Shown here: piece after piece, positions 1-6,523 of the stretch
Layout of the letters: the number at the start of each line of letters is the position of its first letter
Numbering within the stretch: the first letter of the stretch is position 1
Source: Opitutia bacterium
GTDB taxonomy: Bacteria; Verrucomicrobiota; Verrucomicrobiia; Opitutales; UBA953
Assembly (NCBI GenBank): GCA_947463395.1
Contig: CANHRV010000015.1
Span: forward strand, 1 to 15,685
Reading direction: 5' to 3'
Length of the DNA: 15,685 bases
The notes under the pieces: model-generated
What the model saw: the letters and a program-made list of their open reading frames with translations, nothing else
Told to the model about the DNA's origin: nothing
Database searches by the model: none
Made by a program: the position numbers and the translations under genes

Positions 1-785
1 CCCGTCCTTTCATTTTCGATCACCGCAATGGTGTTTCGATTATTGATTTGGAAAAATCCCACGCGTGCCTCGCAGCCGCTGCGGCCTTCCTCGAAGAGGT
101 GTCAGCCAAGGGCAAAGAAGTTCTCTTCGTTGCCACCAAACCCCAAGCCCAAGAAGTTGTCCGTCAGGCAGCCAAAGCCACAGGCATGCCCTTCGCGGTT
201 AATCGTTGGCTCGGTGGAACGTTGACCAATTTTGCGACCATTAAGAAGTCGCTCGATTCTTATCGTAACTATCTGCGAATGGAACAAGACGGTTCCCTCG
301 CGAAGATGCATAAAAAAGAAGGTGCTGCTGTCCGTCGCGAGATGGCTCGTATGCAACGCAACTTCGAAGGACTTTTAGAATACCGTGAACTGCCTGCCGC
401 CATGATTGTCGTTGATACAAAACATGAAGCCATCGCGGTGAATGAAGCAAATCGCTTGAAGATTCCTGTAATCGGTCTTTGCGACACGAATTCCGATCCT
501 TCGGTTCTCCAGTATCCTATCCCAGGTAATGACGACGCAGCTAAGTCGATTCGCCTAGTTGTCGAAGTACTTACGCAAGCGGTACAAAATGGTATTGCAC
601 GTCGTAAAGTTGAACGCGATCCCCGCAAGACGGTGACTCCTGTAACTCGTGTTGAAACCAGCGAAACGGTTCAGCCCGAGGTGACCATTTCATCTGAACT
701 TTTGGCGGCGAGTGATGGTGCTGATGCGGATGAAGTTCCTGCGAAGGGCACGAAAGCTCCTCGCGCTCGTAAGTCCTCCAAGTAA
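1..785 (+). CDS. rpsB: 30S ribosomal protein S2 (5' end cut off)
   Basis: S2 binds the head-body junction of the 30S subunit and is needed to recruit S1. The reading frame is open from base 3 and opens with RPFIFDHRNGVSIIDLEK, a typical S2 internal segment. Upstream residues, including the start, lie outside the window. Further S2 hallmarks are FAVNRWLGGTLTNF, the coiled-coil segment around ALAKMHKKEGAAVRREMARM-like residues, VVDTKHEAIAVNEANRLKIPVIGLCDTNSDP, and IPGNDDAAKSI. After the core ends (near VQNGIARRK) there is a C-terminal tail of about 60 residues, rich in T, E, A and ending in basic residues, which is longer than the E. coli tail. tsf starts 8 nt after the stop, the usual rpsB-tsf operon order. 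Confidence 0.97.
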   Translation, partial: RPFIFDHRNGVSIIDLEKSHACLAAAAAFLEEVSAKGKEVLFVATKPQAQEVVRQAAKATGMPFAVNRWLGGTLTNFATIKKSLDSYRNYLRMEQDGSLAKMHKKEGAAVRREMARMQRNFEGLLEYRELPAAMIVVDTKHEAIAVNEANRLKIPVIGLCDTNSDPSVLQYPIPGNDDAAKSIRLVVEVLTQAVQNGIARRKVERDPRKTVTPVTRVETSETVQPEVTISSELLAASDGADADEVPAKGTKAPRARKSSK

Positions 786-793
786 TCCTCTTT

Positions 794-1834
794 ATGTCAG
801 CTATCACTGCACAGACCGTGAACGATCTGCGCCAGCGCACGGGTGCTGGTTTAATGGATTGTAAGAAAGCTCTTACGGAATCCCAAGGCGATATGGAAAA
901 AGCCGTGGAAATTCTCCGAATTAAGGGTATCGCAACTCGGAATAAGAAAGCCGATCGCAAGGCGAGCGAAGGTATCATCGCTGTCAAAGTGGATGACTCC
1001 GGTAAATCGGCTACCTTGCTTGAGTTAAATTGCGAAACCGACTTCGTCGCGAAGAACGAAGCCTTTGTGGCTTTGGCTAAAGACTTAGTTGGTCAAGCCG
1101 CTCTGGTGGGCGTTGATAACTTGCTCGACCAACCTTACCATGCGGACAAGTCCCGCAAAGTGAATGATTACTTAAACGATCAGGTCACAAAAATTGGTGA
1201 GAATCTAAAGGTTTCTCGTGTCCTCAAGTTTGAAGCATCGGGTAACGGTCGCGTGTCTGCTTACGTACACACGGGAGCCAAGATTGCTGTTCTGCTCGAA
1301 CTTTCGACTAAGTCTCCAGCGGGTGCCGCCCATGCCGAAGTGGCTGAATTCGCCCGTCAGATGGCGATGCAGGTTGTCGCAAACAACGCCCGTTTCGTTC
1401 GTCGTGAAGATGTCTCAGCTGAAACCGTAGCCAAGGAACGTGAAATCGCTCTCGAGTTCACTAAATCCGAAGCGGATAAAGCGATTGAGGAAGTGAAGCG
1501 TATTATCGAGGACTACAAGGGTCAGTTGGTTGAGCAAACGGCGGCGAATAACGCCGAAGCGATTGCGGAATTGAACAAGCGCTTGGCCGTAGCTGACAAA
1601 CAACTCATCGCTGCCGAGGGTCGCAAAAAGTCGCAACTGTCCAACATCGAAAAGATTATTTCGGGTCGCGTGGATAAGTACTTCGCCGAAGTCTGTTTGC
1701 TCGAACAAACCTACTTCCGTGATGCGGACAAAAAGATTGCTCAACTTTTAACCGAACTTTCCAAGAAAGTCGGAGAAGAGGTTTCCATCGTTCGCTTCAC
1801 ACGCTACCAAGTGGGTGAAACGGCCGCGGAATAA
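794..1834 (+). CDS. tsf: Elongation factor Ts (long form with insertion)
   Basis: EF-Ts is the nucleotide exchange factor that regenerates EF-Tu-GTP. The N-terminal UBA-like domain (about 1-45) shows LRQRTGAGLMDCKKAL, and the TDFVAKN motif that inserts into EF-Tu is at residues 82-88. The dimerisation-type core runs through VHTGAKIAVLLEL and FARQMAMQVVA. The C-terminal hallmark is EKIISGRVDKYFAEVCLLEQ (about 286-305). At 346 aa it is longer than E. coli EF-Ts (283). The normal gap of about 20 residues between the ERE motif (215-217) and EKI is here about 70, so roughly 50 Glu/Lys/Ala-rich residues are inserted. No Shine-Dalgarno motif precedes the ATG (upstream bases are pyrimidine-rich). The gene is probably co-transcribed with rpsB and ends at the terminator just downstream. 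Confidence 0.97.
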   Translation: MSAITAQTVNDLRQRTGAGLMDCKKALTESQGDMEKAVEILRIKGIATRNKKADRKASEGIIAVKVDDSGKSATLLELNCETDFVAKNEAFVALAKDLVGQAALVGVDNLLDQPYHADKSRKVNDYLNDQVTKIGENLKVSRVLKFEASGNGRVSAYVHTGAKIAVLLELSTKSPAGAAHAEVAEFARQMAMQVVANNARFVRREDVSAETVAKEREIALEFTKSEADKAIEEVKRIIEDYKGQLVEQTAANNAEAIAELNKRLAVADKQLIAAEGRKKSQLSNIEKIISGRVDKYFAEVCLLEQTYFRDADKKIAQLLTELSKKVGEEVSIVRFTRYQVGETAAE

Positions 1835-1857
1835 ATCGTTCGATAGACTCGATTATT

Positions 1858-1894
1858 AAAAGGCTGATTTTCTTCATGAAAATCAGCCTTTTTT
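1858..1894 (+). terminator. Rho-independent terminator after rpsB-tsf
   Basis: A 13-bp perfect stem, AAGGCTGATTTTC (1860-1872) against GAAAATCAGCCTT (1878-1890), closes a TTCAT loop and runs into a T tract (1889-1894). Further A-T pairs are possible at the base. It lies 24 nt after the tsf stop and separates the rpsB-tsf operon from the next gene. Confidence 0.93.
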
Positions 1895-1941
1895 GGTCCA
1901 TCACATTTGACAGCAGGCTTTGTTAAAATCAGTCTTATCGC

Positions 1942-2343
1942 ATGTCATTTCGTTCTGATATTTTTTGGCGAAGTGCATGCGGAAATTGTCCAGATTGTGG
2001 TAAGCCTCTTCGTTTTGCAGATTCGTCTACGCTTTTTCAGCGACTGAGTAACATCCCAGACACCTGCTCAAATTGTGGTTTGGTCTTACGTCGCAAAGAA
2101 GGTTTTTTTCTAGGTGCGATGGTCTGGAATTATGGACTGATTGCTTTTGGTGTTCTGCCCATTGTGCTCTTCAGTGTAAAACAACAGTGGCTATCCATTG
2201 ATTCAGCGGTGAAACTGGCAATAGCGGTGGCTCTGCTTTTGCCTCCTTTTATCCATGCGCTGGCCTGGCGATTCTGGTTGGGAACCTATTACGGGTTTTT
2301 ACCCGATCAACTCCCCTCAGGCGGTCGTCGGCTAGATGATTAG
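1942..2343 (+). CDS. DUF983 family zinc-ribbon membrane protein
   Basis: This is a 133-aa protein of unknown function. The N-terminus carries a putative zinc ribbon with two CxxC knuckles, C16-P-D-C19 and C42-S-N-C45 (with an extra C13). Two hydrophobic segments follow, about residues 56-78 (GAMVWNYGLIAFGVLPIVLF) and about 89-112 (LAIAVALLLPPFIHALAW), so it is likely a membrane protein with a metal-binding head. The layout of zinc ribbon, double membrane pass and short tail fits the DUF983 family. The first ATG after the tsf terminator is the natural start; no Shine-Dalgarno motif is present. The stop is 1 nt from the end of the convergent ispA gene. The family call is from pattern memory, not a search. 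Confidence 0.72.
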   Translation: MSFRSDIFWRSACGNCPDCGKPLRFADSSTLFQRLSNIPDTCSNCGLVLRRKEGFFLGAMVWNYGLIAFGVLPIVLFSVKQQWLSIDSAVKLAIAVALLLPPFIHALAWRFWLGTYYGFLPDQLPSGGRRLDD

Positions 2344-2344
2344 T

Positions 2345-3232
2345 CTAGCGATCGCGTTTGGCCATACTCGCGACCAATGCACAGAGAAAATCCATTTTGC
2401 CCTGACAGGATTGCAAGTGTTGCATTGCTTCTTCGGTGAGATCTTGCACGCGTTGCTCCGTTGCTTTGGTGCCATGCAAACTCACAAAAGTAAATTTTCC
2501 ATTATGCGTATCAGCCCCAACGGGCTTACCCATCTTTTCAGTATTACTGCTTTGATCGAGAAGATCATCGACAAGTTGAAAAGCCACTCCCGCAGCTCGG
2601 CCGGCACGTCGACAGTGTTCAATGTCAGATTTTGAAGCCCCACCAATCATCGCACCCATAGCCAAGGGAGCGGCAATCATTGCAGCCGTCTTGCCATGCA
2701 AAATATACTCTAAACGTTGCGACTCATTTCCTTGAGTGGAGGCACGCATATCCTCGGCTTGTCCACCGACTAAAAGGGTAGAGCCCGAAGCGACAGAAAG
2801 TTCCACGATTAACTGACGGGCTAGTTCGGCATTTGAGGCATAACCTTGAGCTAAAAGTTGGAAGGCGAGAGGAAGAAGAGCATCGCCCGCTAGGAGGGCA
2901 GTGACCTCATCAAAGGCTTTGTGACATGATGGACGACCACGACGAAGGTCTGAATTATCCATGCAGGGTAAATCATCATGGATGAGGGAATAAGTGTGAA
3001 TGCACTCCACTGCCGTGGCAGCGAATCGAGCCTCGGGTTGATTGGCAAAGGCCTCCGCCGCAGCCAAGCAAAGGGTAGGGCGAAGTCGTTTACCACCCGC
3101 CTGCATCGAATAACGCATCGCGGTATGAAGGCGTGTAGGATGAGTGTCAGCTGGAGGAAGAAGAGTATCAATCGCTCTCTCGGCTTTCTGGACGAAGGCC
3201 TCATACTGTTTTTGAAAAGCCGTTGCTTCCAT
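2345..3232 (-). CDS. ispA: Polyprenyl (farnesyl) diphosphate synthase
   Basis: This trans-prenyltransferase condenses IPP with allylic diphosphates to make farnesyl (possibly geranylgeranyl) diphosphate, the precursor of undecaprenyl and quinone side chains. The 295-aa length fits IspA. Visible motifs are GGKRLRP at 46-52; the first Asp-rich motif DDLPCMD at 86-92 (DDxxxxD) inside HTYSLIHDDLP, nearly identical to the E. coli IspA context; GGQAEDM at 156-162; GKTA at 180-183; and the second Asp-rich motif DDLLD at 222-226. Tyr and Ser at the fourth and fifth positions before the first motif are typical of bacterial FPP synthases, so a C15 product is favoured. It begins 2 nt after the yhbY stop, so the two are probably coupled. 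No Shine-Dalgarno motif is seen. Confidence 0.92.
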   Translation of the reverse strand: MEATAFQKQYEAFVQKAERAIDTLLPPADTHPTRLHTAMRYSMQAGGKRLRPTLCLAAAEAFANQPEARFAATAVECIHTYSLIHDDLPCMDNSDLRRGRPSCHKAFDEVTALLAGDALLPLAFQLLAQGYASNAELARQLIVELSVASGSTLLVGGQAEDMRASTQGNESQRLEYILHGKTAAMIAAPLAMGAMIGGASKSDIEHCRRAGRAAGVAFQLVDDLLDQSSNTEKMGKPVGADTHNGKFTFVSLHGTKATEQRVQDLTEEAMQHLQSCQGKMDFLCALVASMAKRDR

Positions 3233-3234
3233 TT

Positions 3235-3531
3235 TTATTCAGCCGAAGCAGAGGATCCTAAACGAAAGAATGTCGCGGTTCGACCGACGCTACCGATTAC
3301 TTCGCTCTGTGTGAGTTTAGCGAGCTCTTGTGCTTGCTGTTCCATTAAATCTCTTTCCGCCGTAAAACGCACTTTAACTAAATCAGCATTCTTGAAGGCA
3401 TCGTTTAAAAGTTTCGCGATACCAGGATTGATACCCGCTTTGCCGACAAAGACCTTGGGGTCGAGTGTTTGAGCCAGACTGCGTAATTTACCGCGCTCAG
3501 CACCCGTCAGACTGGAATGTTCATCATGCAT
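3235..3531 (-). CDS. yhbY: YhbY-type CRM domain RNA-binding protein
   Basis: This small (98 aa) CRM (CRS1-YhbY) domain protein belongs to a family known to bind pre-50S particles and help ribosome assembly. It shows LTGAERGKLRSLAQTLDP near the N-terminus, the GxxG RNA-binding loop as VGKAGI (residues 29-34), and the typical end of the fold, SEVIGSVGRTATFFRLG. Length and layout match the family, plus a short Ser/Ala tail. It is the first gene of a leftward pair with ispA and lies head-to-head with rpsO across a 306-nt spacer. No Shine-Dalgarno motif precedes the ATG; an earlier CCTCCTC on the coding strand is the wrong sense to act as one. Confidence 0.9.
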   Translation of the reverse strand: MHDEHSSLTGAERGKLRSLAQTLDPKVFVGKAGINPGIAKLLNDAFKNADLVKVRFTAERDLMEQQAQELAKLTQSEVIGSVGRTATFFRLGSSASAE

Positions 3532-3685
3532 GACTTTTTATTCCAAAGCCGCTGAGGAGGGAGTCAACGGGCTAATCCTCTTGAACCCTGTTCAAACTTA
3601 GTCTGTTTGTCCCAAAATCAGCTTAAATTCATAGCTAAATTCACCTACATTCCTGCTTGCCTAGGGTAGCTCTACCTGTCACGAA
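3532..3685. promoter_or_regulatory. Divergent yhbY/rpsO control region
   Basis: This AT-rich spacer between two head-to-head genes must hold both promoters. I could not pick a convincing -35/-10 pair for either. Visible elements are a perfect palindrome TTGAAC-CCT-GTTCAA (3581-3595); a near-perfect direct repeat AGCTTAAATTCA (3620-3631) and AGCTAAATTCA (3633-3643), 13 nt apart; and a small hairpin GGTA-GCTC-TACC (3665-3676). Palindrome and repeats could be operator sites, but this is inference. Confidence 0.4.
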
Positions 3686-3820
3686 TTGGGGTCAACTTCG
3701 TTAGGGAGAGGGGCGGAGCCCTTCTCACGCTGGCCGGAGAGCGTAAGCTCTTTCCAGACGGAGGTACCGGCCGTTCGGCGGGTCCTCGGGAATTCCTCCC
3801 AAGTCGGTCAAACTCCCCAA
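3686..3820 (+). ncRNA. Multi-branched structured leader RNA before rpsO
   Basis: Helices found by hand: closing stem P1, UUGGGG (3686-3691) with CCCCAA (3815-3820). P2, ACUU (3695-3698) with AAGU (3801-3804). Hairpin A, 3706-3726, 9 bp with a GGA triloop and a G-U next to a G-C pair. Hairpin B, 3728-3760, CGCUGG with CCAG-A-CG, then AGAGC closed by a GUAA (GNRA) loop over GCUCU. Hairpin C, 3761-3787, GAGG/CCUC, ACC/GGU and GCC/GGC with a GUUC loop. Hairpin D, 3788-3800, GGGA/UCCC. B, C, D and P2 abut without spare bases, as expected for coaxial stacking. The GNRA loop favours the + strand. It ends 17 nt before the rpsO ATG. It is likely an rpsO leader, perhaps an S15 autoregulatory site; a separate small RNA is possible. 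No Rfam family is recognised. Confidence 0.62.
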
Positions 3821-3837
3821 AAAACTAACCAAATCAT

Positions 3838-4098
3838 ATGTCATTCAATAAGTCGGAAATCATCAAAGCCAACCAGCAAGACGCCAAGGACACCGGTTCA
3901 CCAGAAGTCCAAGTCGCTCTCCTCACTGGTCGGATTAACCACCTCACCGAGCACCTGCGCGACCATCGCAAAGATTTTCACTCGCGCCGCGGTCTTATCA
4001 TGCTGACTAACCGTCGTCGCAAGCTGCTCAATTACCTTAAGTCCAGTAACCTTGATCGTTACAACGCCTTAATCGTGAAACTTAATTTGCGTAAGTAA
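3838..4098 (+). CDS. rpsO: 30S ribosomal protein S15
   Basis: S15 is a primary 16S rRNA binder that nucleates the central domain of the 30S subunit. The 86-aa product (89 in E. coli) contains the family signature TGSPEVQVALLTGRINHLTEHL and the RNA-contacting HRKDFHSRRGL, ending in LNYLKSSNLDRYNALIVKLNLRK. The ATG has no Shine-Dalgarno motif; the 17 nt before it are A-rich and follow the structured leader. In E. coli S15 represses its own translation through its leader RNA, and the structured leader here suggests a comparable arrangement (inference). The stop codon lies inside a hairpin shared with the rpsO-pnp spacer. Confidence 0.97.
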   Translation: MSFNKSEIIKANQQDAKDTGSPEVQVALLTGRINHLTEHLRDHRKDFHSRRGLIMLTNRRRKLLNYLKSSNLDRYNALIVKLNLRK

Positions 4099-4128
4099 TC
4101 GGTGCGCTTCGGCGCTGGATTACTTCGC
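4089..4128 (+). promoter_or_regulatory. Hairpin spanning the rpsO stop codon
   Basis: AAGTAATC (4093-4100) pairs with GATTACTT (4118-4125). It is extended at the base by GCG/CGC around a bulged T4092, and topped by GCGC-TTCG-GCGC (4104-4115), a very stable UUCG tetraloop. The rpsO TAA (4096-4098) is inside the stem. Such a structure could protect the rpsO 3' end from exonucleases or serve as a processing site. Confidence 0.7.
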
Positions 4129-4129
4129 G

Positions 4130-4160
4130 CGTCCCAGCCTTGGCTGGGACGTTGCCTTTT
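4130..4160 (+). terminator. Hairpin with weak U tract between rpsO and pnp (attenuator-like)
   Basis: A 9-bp stem, CGTCCCAGC (4130-4138) with GCTGGGACG (4143-4151), has a CTTG loop and is followed by TTGCCTTTT. The T tract is interrupted, so it is more likely a leaky terminator than a full stop, allowing some read-through to pnp. It resembles in position the t1 terminator between E. coli rpsO and pnp. Confidence 0.6.
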
Positions 4161-4180
4161 CACCCAACAACCAAAAACCC

Positions 4181-4200
4181 GCTAGGCAATTCCGCCTAGC
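4181..4200 (+). promoter_or_regulatory. pnp leader hairpin
   Basis: A perfect 7-bp stem, GCTAGGC with GCCTAGC, closes an AATTCC loop. It is followed by a 17-nt unstructured A-rich stretch leading into the pnp ATG. By analogy with E. coli, where PNPase controls its own mRNA through a leader stem, this may be a control or RNase processing element; function is inferred. Confidence 0.5.
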
Positions 4201-4217
4201 ACAAGAACAAAACAAAA

Positions 4218-6452
4218 ATGAAACAACAACACTCCGTGACTATCGAGGAACTCGGTATCACTATCAGCACAGGATCCTTAGCTCGTTTGGCGAATGGCTC
4301 CGTTACGATTCGTAAGGGCGAGACAACTGTCTTCGTGTCTGCGACCGCCGCAGAGGATCTGCGTTCACCCGACCAAGATTTCTTCCCTTTAACGGTTGAT
4401 TATCGCGAAAAATTTGCCGCCGCAGGTCGTTTCCCAGGTGGTTACTTCCGTCGCGAAGGAAAACCTTCCGATAAAGAAATCTTAACCTCGCGTCTTTGCG
4501 ATCGTCCTCTTCGTCCTCTCTTCCCTGAGGGCTTTCTGAATGAAGTTCAGGTTATTGGTCTCTTACTTTCAGCGGACCAAATTAATGAACCTGATGTGCT
4601 CATGGTTAACGGAGCTTCGGCTGCCTTGCTTTGCTCGGATATTCCTTGGAATGGTCCGATTGGTTGCGTACGTGTTGCCCGAATTGACGGTCAATTCATC
4701 GCGAACCCGACTCACGAACAGCAATTCGCTTCGGACTTAGATTTAATCTACGTTGGTAATGAAAATGATATGATGATGATTGAAGGTTCGGCGGATCAAA
4801 TCCCCGAAGCCGATTTCATTGCCGCCCTTAACTTCGCCCACCAAGCCATCCAGCCAATCATCGCTGCCCAGCGTAAATTGGCAGCTCTTTGTGCGAAGAA
4901 GAAGAAAGTTTTCCCTCTCGTGGTCTGTGAGCCTAAGGCTCTGGCGATTTGCGAACGCGTCGCCGCTGAAGGTGATCAGTTGCAGAAGGCGATTTTCCTC
5001 GCTTCTAAAAAAGAGCGCGGTGATGCCGTTAAAGCTGTCGTCGAAAAAGCTCAGGCGGCTTGCCAAGCTGAACTCGGTGAAGGTTTTGACGCTCGTCACA
5101 TCAAGATGGCTTTCGAAAAACTCCAAGAAAAAGTCTATCGCTCCGCTATCATCGAAAAAGGTCAACGTGCTGACGGTCGTGGTACTAAAGATTTACGCCC
5201 GATTTCTTGCCAAGTGGATGTACTTCCTCGCGTTCATGGCTCGGCCATTTTCCAACGCGGAGAAACCCAAGGTCTTGTTTTGGCCACTTTAGGTACTTCC
5301 AAAGATGTTCAAGAATTAGACTCCATCACGGGCGGACCTAAATCCAAGTCCTTCCTCCTTCACTATAACTTCCCTCCATTCTCCGTTGGTGAGACGGGTC
5401 GCTTTGGTGTGACAAGTCGTCGCGAAACGGGTCACGGAAACTTGGCCGAGCGTTCCTTGCTCTCGGTTCTTCCTTCCGAGCAAGATTTCCCTTATTCCAT
5501 TCGCCTTGTCTCCGAAATCATGGAATCAAACGGATCGACCTCGATGGCTTCCGTTTGCGGTGGTACTTTAGCCCTCATGGATGCGGGTGTGCCAATCAAG
5601 GCTCCCGTCGCTGGTATTTCCTGCGGTCTCGTAACCGAAGAGAAAGACGGTAAGGTCGTGAAGCATCGCGTACTGACCGATATCATCGGAGCCGAAGATC
5701 ACTATGGTGATATGGACTTCAAGATTTGTGGAACGCGCGAAGGTATCACAGGTTTCCAGTTGGACTTAAAAATCCACGGTTTGCCGATTGAGATTGCGAA
5801 AGAAGCCATCATGCAAAACAAGGTCACGCGTGATGCGATTTTAGGCTTCATGGAAGCCACAATTCCTTCTCCACGTGCAGAACTCAAATCGCATGCTCCC
5901 CGTACTCATCGCATGAAGATTCCTGCCGAGAAAATTGGTGCTCTCATTGGTCCAGGTGGTAAGAATATCAAACGCATCACCGAATACACAGGTTGCCAAA
6001 TCGACATCGACCAAGATGACTCGGGTTGGATTACGATTTTCGCTACCGATGGCGAAAAACTCGCTCGTGCCGTCAACGAAGTAAACCTCATCTCCGCACA
6101 AATCGAATTGGATAAGACCTATAAAGGTATTGTTCGTTCGGTGAAGGAGTTTGGTGCCTTTGTTGAATGTCTGCCTGGTCAAGAAGGCCTCGTACACATT
6201 TCTGAGCTCGCTGACTTCCGCGTCAACCGTGTCGAAGATATCGTTAAACTCGGCGATGAAATCATCGTTAAGTGCGTTGGTATTGATGACAAAGGACGTG
6301 TTCGTCTTTCCCGTCGTGCGGCGATTGCCGAGAAAGAAGGACGCGAATACGTGCCCGCTCCTAAGCCCAGTTTTGACCGTCCGCGTGAAGACCGACCAGC
6401 CCGTCGTCCTTTCCGCGAACGTGCGAACGAAGGCGAAAGCAACCAAGGTTAA
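4218..6452 (+). CDS. pnp: Polyribonucleotide nucleotidyltransferase (PNPase)
   Basis: PNPase is a phosphorolytic 3'-5' exoribonuclease, a trimer and often a degradosome partner. All domains are present in 744 aa. The first RNase PH domain (about 10-220) includes FFPLTVDYREKFAAAGRFPGG-type residues and DRPLRPLFP. A helical linker spans about 235-310. The second, catalytic RNase PH domain (about 315-545) carries SRRETGHGNLAERSL, SNGSTSMASVCGG (437-449) and the catalytic aspartates of GAEDHYGDMD (D494, D500). The KH domain has GPGGKNI at 578-584. The S1 domain (about 634-700) has GIVRSVKEFGAFVE and GLVHISEL. An Arg-rich tail follows. The start is clear from homology; there is no Shine-Dalgarno motif, only an A-rich run. 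It follows rpsO as in many bacteria. Confidence 0.98.
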   Translation: MKQQHSVTIEELGITISTGSLARLANGSVTIRKGETTVFVSATAAEDLRSPDQDFFPLTVDYREKFAAAGRFPGGYFRREGKPSDKEILTSRLCDRPLRPLFPEGFLNEVQVIGLLLSADQINEPDVLMVNGASAALLCSDIPWNGPIGCVRVARIDGQFIANPTHEQQFASDLDLIYVGNENDMMMIEGSADQIPEADFIAALNFAHQAIQPIIAAQRKLAALCAKKKKVFPLVVCEPKALAICERVAAEGDQLQKAIFLASKKERGDAVKAVVEKAQAACQAELGEGFDARHIKMAFEKLQEKVYRSAIIEKGQRADGRGTKDLRPISCQVDVLPRVHGSAIFQRGETQGLVLATLGTSKDVQELDSITGGPKSKSFLLHYNFPPFSVGETGRFGVTSRRETGHGNLAERSLLSVLPSEQDFPYSIRLVSEIMESNGSTSMASVCGGTLALMDAGVPIKAPVAGISCGLVTEEKDGKVVKHRVLTDIIGAEDHYGDMDFKICGTREGITGFQLDLKIHGLPIEIAKEAIMQNKVTRDAILGFMEATIPSPRAELKSHAPRTHRMKIPAEKIGALIGPGGKNIKRITEYTGCQIDIDQDDSGWITIFATDGEKLARAVNEVNLISAQIELDKTYKGIVRSVKEFGAFVECLPGQEGLVHISELADFRVNRVEDIVKLGDEIIVKCVGIDDKGRVRLSRRAAIAEKEGREYVPAPKPSFDRPREDRPARRPFRERANEGESNQG

Positions 6453-6470
6453 AGCTTGGTTCTAGAGCTC

Positions 6471-6498
6471 AAAAGCCCCAGGAAACTGGGGCTTTTTT
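6471..6498 (+). terminator. Rho-independent terminator after pnp (probably bidirectional)
   Basis: An 11-bp stem AAAAGCCCCAG/CTGGGGCTTTT closes a GAAA (GNRA) loop and continues into a T6 run (6493-6498). The matching A run at 6471-6474 gives a U run on the other strand, so it may also end the leftward folD-RDD transcript, whose last stop is at 6524. Confidence 0.95.
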
Positions 6499-6523
6499 GT
6501 GCACGGACTGCTTCTCAGGTGGT

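Noticed and set aside
1907..1936. TTGACA box upstream of the DUF983 gene
   Set aside because: It is a perfect -35 hexamer, but no -10-like hexamer is at 16-18 nt; TAAAAT is only 11 nt away.
3686..3820. Known RNAs (tmRNA, SRP RNA, 6S RNA, TPP/SAM/glycine/c-di-GMP riboswitches) as identity of the rpsO leader
   Set aside because: The diagnostic sequences of these families were looked for by eye and not found. A proper covariance-model scan is still needed.
3686..4006. Open frame from TTG through the rpsO leader and into rpsO in another frame
   Set aside because: It has a rare start, no family resemblance, and overlaps the clear rpsO gene and the structured RNA.
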